From the NCBI GenBank assembly GCA_020859745.1, contig JAJBVQ010000115.1, positions 1 through 9,816 of the forward strand: a stretch of DNA of 9,816 nucleotides. The letters are read 5' to 3'. The translations under genes were made by a program, and so were the position numbers. This document shows, one piece after another, positions 5,901 to 9,816 of this stretch (the first letter of the stretch is position 1; the number at the start of each line of letters is the position of its first letter). The notes beneath the pieces were generated by a model, which worked only from the letters and a program-made list of their open reading frames with translations, made no database searches and was not told the DNA's origin. The DNA is from Rikenellaceae bacterium (GTDB lineage Bacteria; Bacteroidota; Bacteroidia; Bacteroidales; Rikenellaceae).

Positions 5901-7255
5901 TGACCAACGGGGTGCATTTCCCGACGTGGGCCGCGACCCGGCTGAAAGAGATGTATTACAACGCTTTCGGGGAGTCGTTCCGGAACGGCGACTACTCGAA
6001 GGAGAACTGGGAGAAGGTCTACAACATCGACGACAAAGTGCTGTGGGACGCCCGGCTCTACCTCAAGGAGCGGCTGATGAAGAAGATACGCACGCGCGTG
6101 GCCGACCCGGTGCAGTTCCGGTTCGACTCGCCGCGGCAGATCGTCCAGATACAGGAGTCCCTGAAGAACGACGTGCTGACCATCGGTTTCGCGCGGCGGT
6201 TCGCCACCTACAAGCGGGCGCACCTGCTCTTCACCAACATGGAGCGGCTGGAGCGGATCGTGAACAATCCGGAGCGCCCCGTGCAGTTCGTCTTTGCCGG
6301 CAAGGCCCATCCGGCCGACAAGGCGGGGCAGGACCTGATCAAAAAGATCGTCGAAGTGTCCAAGATGCCGCAGTTCCTGGGGAAGGTCATTTTCCTCCAG
6401 AATTACGACATGGAGCTGGCCCGGCGGATGGTGCAGGGGGTGGACGTGTGGATGAACACCCCGACGCGGCCGCTGGAGGCTTCGGGGACCAGCGGCGAAA
6501 AGGCCGTGATGAACGGTGTGCTGCACTTCTCGGTGCTCGACGGCTGGTGGGTCGAAGGCTACAAGGAGGGGGCCGGCTGGATGCTGCCGATGGAGAGCAC
6601 GTTCGACGACCCGCGCTACCAGGACGAAATGGATGCGGAGATGATCTACGCCACCATCGAGGAGCAGATCGCGCCGCTCTATTACGACCGCGACGAGAAC
6701 AACCTGCCGACCAGGTGGGTGGCCGCGGTGAAAAAATGTATCGCCGAGGTGGCCTCGCAGTTCACCACCAACCGCATGATGCAGGATTACGAAGACCGCT
6801 TCTATTCGAAGCTCTTCGCGCGGCACGAGAAGATGGTCGCGGACGATTTTGCGCAGGCGCGCGAGATCGCGGCGTGGAAACGGCGCGTGAGCCGCTCGTG
6901 GGACAAGGTGCAGGTGCTCAATTTCCAGCAGTACGACGTGGGGCATACGGCCATCAAGCTGGGCGAGCATTACAACCTGGAGGTGAACGTGGACATCGAC
7001 GGCCTGATGCCGGAGGATATCGGCGTCGAGGTGCTGGTGGCCGAGCAGATCACCGACGACGGGCGCAATAACGGCAAGATCAACCTCAAGAGCACGCACC
7101 AGTTCGAGCTGGTGGAGGTAGAAGGGAGCGTGGCGACTTTCCGGCTGAAATCCACGCCGGAGAACGCGGGCTCCTACGACGTGGCCATCCGGGTCTATGC
7201 CAAGAACCCCAAACTGCCGCACCGCATGGACTTCGCCCTGGTCAAGTGGGTGTAG
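2975..7255 (+). CDS. glgP: Glycogen synthase (GT3) / alpha-glucan phosphorylase (DUF3417-GT35) fusion
   Basis: A 1426-residue, probably cytoplasmic enzyme with two opposed glycan domains. Residues ~10-550 are GT3, the eukaryote-type glycogen synthase that normally uses UDP-glucose: EVSWEVCNKIGGIHTV (14-29), HFHEW (162-166), TTHATVIGR, GGRYEFKNKG (310-319, donor-site R312 and K318) and FPSYYEPWGYTPLE (437-450), with the GT3 catalytic glutamates E442 and E450. A linker of about 40 residues leads to DUF3417 (LHPLEALTKNLWWSWYDP from 593). The GT35 phosphorylase domain follows, of the short bacterial alpha-glucan type: FSMEYGLH (680-687), IYSGGLGILAGD (692-703), CNEGHAAF (843-850), RRFATYKR (1074-1081) and ASGTSGEKA, with K1176 as the pyridoxal-phosphate lysine. 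The last ~130 residues are a beta-rich tail usual for this family. Length is about the sum of a ~550-residue synthase and a ~850-residue phosphorylase, with no frame break. I infer storage-glycan synthesis and mobilisation. Similar fusions are, as I recall, annotated in other Bacteroidales as 'alpha-glucan family phosphorylase'. The symbol reflects that habit and covers only the second half. Confidence 0.95.
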   Translation: MSENTRQTPDMLFEVSWEVCNKIGGIHTVVGTKALTAIEQFGDDHYIVIGPDLTRENDNPEFEEDPNLLKAWRQIAYAEGLRIRVGRWKTVKGTPVAVLVNFSAIMGQKDQILAKLWEDYKVDSISGQWDYVEPVLFGWAAGKVIESYVKYHNEPGKHAAAHFHEWMTASGGLYLQKERPSIATVFTTHATVIGRSIAGNGLPLYSGLDSFNGDDLARQFGVTAKHSIEKSAAHSMDAFSTVSEITKRECKALLDADVSVVTPNGFEDGFVWQGQEAEDKKREARDLMIRVAEATLGIQLQNDPLIVSIGGRYEFKNKGIDEFIDSLGELNNNDGLQRDILAYIMVPCWNHGPRRDLQGILSGDKECCMDYAGSLNTTHYLGDPDNDPVVNHLRARGLLGKGNRVHTVFVPSYLNGDDGIFNKTYYELLVGMDVTVFPSYYEPWGYTPLESIAFSVPTVTTDLAGFGLWVQQHSKDGHEGVTVVHRDDTNSPEVVAAIAQTLTEYANMGDGDMQKRRESAREISKTALWSNLFTYYLDLYQIALQAAMRRSARTYTDGGATHEQLNYMRQQLLLESKPNWTRMMVESSVPERLHPLEALTKNLWWSWYDPARQLFESIDPELWNKVDRNPIDLIDQLNLKKLRELTENEEFLGRMDAVYAEFQKYMAAKPKDARPKIAYFSMEYGLHHMLKIYSGGLGILAGDYLKESSDKNVPMTAVGLLYRYGYFTQRLSAAGDQEASYEPQDFFKLPISPVRDAQGNWKTVTVNFPGRKVIARIWRCDVGRTELYLMDTDHDLNQPEDRSVTHHLYGGDWENRLKQEFLLGIGGIRLLNTLGIESDIYHCNEGHAAFIGLERVHNLIAGYDLSFSEAMECVRSSSLFTTHTPVPAGHDAFPEDMIRQYMSHYPDRLKITWEQFINLGKTNPNDPNEKFSMSVLASNMSQEVNGVSWLHGEVSKEILKNIWPGYLPCELHIGYVTNGVHFPTWAATRLKEMYYNAFGESFRNGDYSKENWEKVYNIDDKVLWDARLYLKERLMKKIRTRVADPVQFRFDSPRQIVQIQESLKNDVLTIGFARRFATYKRAHLLFTNMERLERIVNNPERPVQFVFAGKAHPADKAGQDLIKKIVEVSKMPQFLGKVIFLQNYDMELARRMVQGVDVWMNTPTRPLEASGTSGEKAVMNGVLHFSVLDGWWVEGYKEGAGWMLPMESTFDDPRYQDEMDAEMIYATIEEQIAPLYYDRDENNLPTRWVAAVKKCIAEVASQFTTNRMMQDYEDRFYSKLFARHEKMVADDFAQAREIAAWKRRVSRSWDKVQVLNFQQYDVGHTAIKLGEHYNLEVNVDIDGLMPEDIGVEVLVAEQITDDGRNNGKINLKSTHQFELVEVEGSVATFRLKSTPENAGSYDVAIRVYAKNPKLPHRMDFALVKWV

Positions 7256-7281
7256 GGCCTGCGGGTAAAGCAGAAAAGCGT

Positions 7282-7289
7282 TATCTTTG
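7282..7289 (+). promoter_or_regulatory. Probable metG promoter, -7 box
   Basis: TATCTTTG at 7282-7289 is an exact TAnnTTTG match and identical to the -7 box of the preceding gene, including the T before it. It lies in the 58-bp gap, 24 nt before the metG ATG. No TTTG -33 element is evident in the GC-rich sequence upstream. It indicates that metG can be transcribed on its own, although read-through from the glycan gene is possible. Confidence 0.5.
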
Positions 7290-7313
7290 CGCCCACACAA
7301 GTAAAACCGAACG

Positions 7314-9422
7314 ATGAAACAACCGAAAAGATACCTGGTTACCTCGGCGCTGCCGTATGCCAACGGGCCGGTGCATATCGGCCACCTGGCGGGCGTTTAC
7401 GTGCCTTCCGATATTTACGTGCGCTACCTGCGGGGCAGGGGCGAGGACGTGCTTTCCATTTGCGGCTCGGACGAGCACGGCGTGCCGATCACCATCAAGG
7501 CCAAGAAAGAGGGGGTGACGCCGCAGGACGTGGTGGACAAGTACAACGGGATCATCAAGGAGGCTTTCCGGCGGTTCGGGATCAGTTTCGACATCTACTC
7601 CAGAACCTCAAGTCCGATGCATGCGAAGACCGCTTCGGACTTCTTTAAGAAGCTCTACGAGCAGGGGGACTTTATCGAGCAGACCACCGAGCAGTACTAC
7701 GATCCGGAGGCGCAGCAGTTTCTGGCCGACCGGTATATCACGGGGACCTGCCCGAAATGCCAGAGCGAGGGGGCGTATGGGGACCAGTGCGAGAAGTGCG
7801 GATCGACGCTGTCGCCGACGGAACTGATTAACCCGAAGTCTGCCATTACGGGGGCGACGCCGGTACTTAAGGAGACCAAGCACTGGTTCCTGCCGCTGAA
7901 TCGCTACGAAGCGTTCCTGCGCGAATGGATACTCAAGGAGCACGGGCCGGAGAACGGCGGCGGACATGAGGTGTGGAAATCGAACGTTTACGGGCAGTGC
8001 AAGAGCTGGCTGGACGGGGGTCTTTTGCCGCGGGCGGTGAGCCGGGATCTAGACTGGGGTATTCCCGTGCCGGTGCCGGGGGCGGAGGGGAAGGTCTTGT
8101 ATGTGTGGTTCGACGCGCCGATCGGCTATATCTCGGCCACCAAGGAGCGGTTTGAGCAGCGCGGCGATGCGGAGGGGTGGCGTCCAGATTGGCAGGCTCC
8201 CGCGACGAAATTGGGGCACTTTATCGGGAGGGACAGTATCGTGTTCCACTGTATCGTCTTTCCGTCGATGCTCAAGGCCCACGGGGATTTCATCCTGCCG
8301 GAGAACGTGCCGGCCAACGAGTTCCTGAACCTCGAAAACGACAAGATCTCCACTTCGCGGAACTGGGCGGTGTGGCTGCACGAGTACCTGGACGAGTTTC
8401 CGGGCAAGGAGGATGTGCTGCGCTATGTGCTGTGCGCCAATGCGCCGGAGACCAAGGACAACGACTTCACGTGGCGCGATTTCCAGGCGCGGAATAATAA
8501 TGAGTTGGTGGCGATTTTCGGGAATTTCGTGAACCGGGCGCTGGTGCTGACGGGTAAGTATTTCGACAACCGTGTGCCGGCGTTGGGGGAATTGACGGAC
8601 TACGACCGTGAAACGATCGAAGAGATACCGCGCATCAAGGCGGCTATCGAGCATAATATCGAGAATTACCGCTTCCGGGAGGCGCTGAAGGAGATGATGA
8701 ACCTGGCGCGGCTGGGGAACAAGTACCTGGCGGACACGGAGCCGTGGAAGGTGATTAAAACGGACGAAGCGCGGGTGGCGACGATCCTCAATATCTCTTT
8801 GCAGATTACGGCATCGCTGGCGATAGCGTGCGAGCCGTTCCTGCCGTTTACTGCTAAAAAACTGGCGGCGATGATTAACTTGTCGTCTGTGGAGGCGAAG
8901 TGGGACAATATCGGCTGCATGACGCTGTTGGCGCCGGGACACGAGCTGGGGCAGGCGGAGCTGCTGTTCGAGAAGATCGAGGATTCGGTGGTGGAGGCGC
9001 AGTTGGCCAAGTTGGAAGCTACCAAGGCTGCGAATGCGGCGGCTAATGCGACTGTTGCCGAGGCTAAGGCGGAGGTCGTTCAGTTCGACGATTTTGCGAA
9101 GATGGATATCCGCGTGTCGCGGGTCGTGGCGGCGGAGCCGGTGCCGAAGACCAAAAAGCTGTTGAAACTGACCGTGGATACGGGACTGGATACCCGGACG
9201 ATCGTGTCGGGGATCGCGGAATATTATACCCCGGAACAAATGGTCGGGAAACGGGTGTTGGTGCTGGTGAACCTCGTGCCGCGGGTGCTCAAGGGGATCG
9301 AGTCTCAGGGCATGATCCTGATGGCCGAGTCGCCGACGGGCGTTTTATCCGTCGTGGCCCCGGTCGCCGAAGATGAAGAATCCGCCTTAAAAGCGGCGCC
9401 GGTGGGTTCGGTGGTCGGATAA
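7314..9422 (+). CDS. metG: Methionyl-tRNA synthetase with C-terminal tRNA-binding domain
   Basis: Class I aminoacyl-tRNA synthetase that charges tRNA-Met with methionine in the cytoplasm. The 702-residue length fits the long MetG form. The Rossmann fold opens with SALPYANGPVHIGHLAG, with HIGH at 21-24, and CGSDEHG follows at 50-56. A zinc knuckle is formed by C146-x2-C149 and C159-x2-C162. VWFDAPIGY (264-272) belongs to the methionine pocket. The second ATP signature is KISTS (344-348) rather than KMSKS. After the helical anticodon domain, an alanine-rich linker (about 562-590) joins a Trbp111/EMAPII-like OB domain (from about 594: FDDFAKMDIRVSRVV, then GLDTRTIVSGIAEYY), which binds tRNA and helps dimerisation. 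The ATG at 7314 gives the usual short basic N-terminus (MKQPKRYLVTSALPY). The last 118 bp overlap the convergent cvpA-like gene. Confidence 0.97.
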   Translation: MKQPKRYLVTSALPYANGPVHIGHLAGVYVPSDIYVRYLRGRGEDVLSICGSDEHGVPITIKAKKEGVTPQDVVDKYNGIIKEAFRRFGISFDIYSRTSSPMHAKTASDFFKKLYEQGDFIEQTTEQYYDPEAQQFLADRYITGTCPKCQSEGAYGDQCEKCGSTLSPTELINPKSAITGATPVLKETKHWFLPLNRYEAFLREWILKEHGPENGGGHEVWKSNVYGQCKSWLDGGLLPRAVSRDLDWGIPVPVPGAEGKVLYVWFDAPIGYISATKERFEQRGDAEGWRPDWQAPATKLGHFIGRDSIVFHCIVFPSMLKAHGDFILPENVPANEFLNLENDKISTSRNWAVWLHEYLDEFPGKEDVLRYVLCANAPETKDNDFTWRDFQARNNNELVAIFGNFVNRALVLTGKYFDNRVPALGELTDYDRETIEEIPRIKAAIEHNIENYRFREALKEMMNLARLGNKYLADTEPWKVIKTDEARVATILNISLQITASLAIACEPFLPFTAKKLAAMINLSSVEAKWDNIGCMTLLAPGHELGQAELLFEKIEDSVVEAQLAKLEATKAANAAANATVAEAKAEVVQFDDFAKMDIRVSRVVAAEPVPKTKKLLKLTVDTGLDTRTIVSGIAEYYTPEQMVGKRVLVLVNLVPRVLKGIESQGMILMAESPTGVLSVVAPVAEDEESALKAAPVGSVVG

Positions 9423-9816
9423 ATAGTTCCGATGCCGTCCGTCACGGCTTTTGCGCCGCTGACGATATAGGGGAATACGAATCCCCCGACATTTTTCAAT
9501 AACGGATAACTGCGGGCCTCTTTCAGCGTTTTGCCGAGGGAGGCCCGGTTTTTGGGCGAGAGCCAAGGCATGGCAGCCTCCAGCGCGACCAGGGCCAGCC
9601 CCAACAGCAGCACCCCTTTCGCCACGGCGAACAGGGCGCCCAGCAACCGCAGCGGCCCGGCCAGTCCCCCCGCTTTCAAAAGGCGTGTGACCAGCTGGCA
9701 GAGAAGGATCACGCAGACCAGCACCCCGATCAGCACGATCACGAAAAGCGCTTCGGAGGGCATCTCCTCCAGGTCGAGCCAGCGGCCTATGGCGTGCGAG
9801 AAACGGTAAGCAACCC
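9305..9816 (-). CDS. CvpA family membrane protein, 5' end outside the window
   Basis: The frame is open from the right edge leftward to a TGA at 9305-9307, giving about 169 visible residues. The N-terminus is missing: in-frame codons continue upstream of the ATG at 9761-9763 (…RFSHAIGRWLDLEE-MPSEAL), so that ATG is probably internal. Visible features are a membrane helix (ALFVIVLIGVLVCVILLCQL), the CvpA signature LRLLGALFAVAKGVLLLG, and a second helix ending near LEAAMPWLSP. Family members have about four helices; the first two would lie beyond the edge. CvpA proteins are linked to colicin V production and envelope function in Enterobacteria; their molecular role is unclear. The C-terminal ~40 residues (TTEPTGAAFKADSSSSATG…) are low-complexity and encoded opposite the end of metG. 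They look like an extension caused by lack of an earlier stop rather than a conserved domain. Confidence 0.82.
   Translation of the reverse strand, partial: VAYRFSHAIGRWLDLEEMPSEALFVIVLIGVLVCVILLCQLVTRLLKAGGLAGPLRLLGALFAVAKGVLLLGLALVALEAAMPWLSPKNRASLGKTLKEARSYPLLKNVGGFVFPYIVSGAKAVTDGIGTIYPTTEPTGAAFKADSSSSATGATTDKTPVGDSAIRIMP

Noticed and set aside
7256..7280. Possible terminator hairpin after the glycan gene (CTGC…GCAG)
   Set aside because: The stem is only four base pairs and no T-run follows, so it is too weak to support.
2891..7363. A minus-strand open frame of about 1490 codons opposite the glycan fusion gene
   Set aside because: It is in exact codon register with the sense gene, so it stays open simply because the sense gene avoids TTA, CTA and TCA codons. 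Its translation is rich in His, Val, Arg, Leu and Gly with no recognisable domain, while the sense strand encodes two complete known enzymes.
8049..9239. A 396-codon minus-strand open frame opposite metG
   Set aside because: Same in-register effect as the other two antisense frames. The sense strand is plainly metG.
9305..9763. Calling the cvpA-like gene complete from the ATG at 9761-9763
   Set aside because: The frame stays open to the window edge with plausible coding sequence upstream, and the family needs about two more membrane helices, so the gene is better treated as partial.
1..9816. Defence system, CRISPR array, insertion sequence, tRNA or rRNA
   Set aside because: I looked on both strands for periodic repeats, transposase motifs and tRNA-like stem patterns and found none. 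Nearly all bases are accounted for by housekeeping genes.

Overview
This window looks like ordinary chromosomal sequence from a high-GC member of the Bacteroidales, most likely close to Alistipes or other Rikenellaceae. The reasons are: -7 promoter boxes of the Bacteroidetes type TAnnTTTG; no recognisable Shine-Dalgarno sites before the genes; AT-rich leaders; GC-rich coding sequence; a FISUMP-type surface-protein remnant; a methionyl-tRNA synthetase with KISTS in place of KMSKS; and a eukaryote-like GT3 glycogen synthase fused to an alpha-glucan phosphorylase. The genus is inferred from composition and gene type, not proven.

Layout, left to right. (1) 28-531, minus: the C-terminal part of a FISUMP-domain secreted protein, with its 5' end missing. 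(2) 535-620: a short AT-rich gap with overlapping inverted repeats and a -7 box. (3) 621-2263, plus: a tight pair, lgt (prolipoprotein diacylglyceryl transferase) and pepE (dipeptidase E), 2 bp apart. (4) 2264-2440: a non-coding gap dominated by a long imperfect palindrome at 2324-2402. (5) 2441-2830, plus: a YraN/UPF0102 protein. (6) 2831-2974: a gap with a good Bacteroidetes promoter and a perfect 7-bp inverted repeat in the predicted leader. (7) 2975-7255, plus: a 1426-residue glycogen synthase (GT3) / alpha-glucan phosphorylase (DUF3417 + GT35) fusion. (8) 7256-7313: a short gap with a -7 box. (9) 7314-9422, plus: metG with a C-terminal tRNA-binding domain. (10) 9305-9816, minus: a CvpA-family membrane protein that runs off the right edge and overlaps the 3' end of metG tail to tail by 118 bp.

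Most genes are housekeeping: lipoprotein maturation, dipeptide breakdown, translation. The notable protein is the storage-glycan fusion, which puts a chain-extending and a chain-phosphorolysing domain in one polypeptide. Both domains keep their recognisable catalytic residues. No tRNA, rRNA, CRISPR array, insertion sequence or defence system is visible. I did not find a clearly undescribed system. The best leads are the opposed-activity fusion, the structured pepE-yraN spacer and the metG/cvpA overlap.
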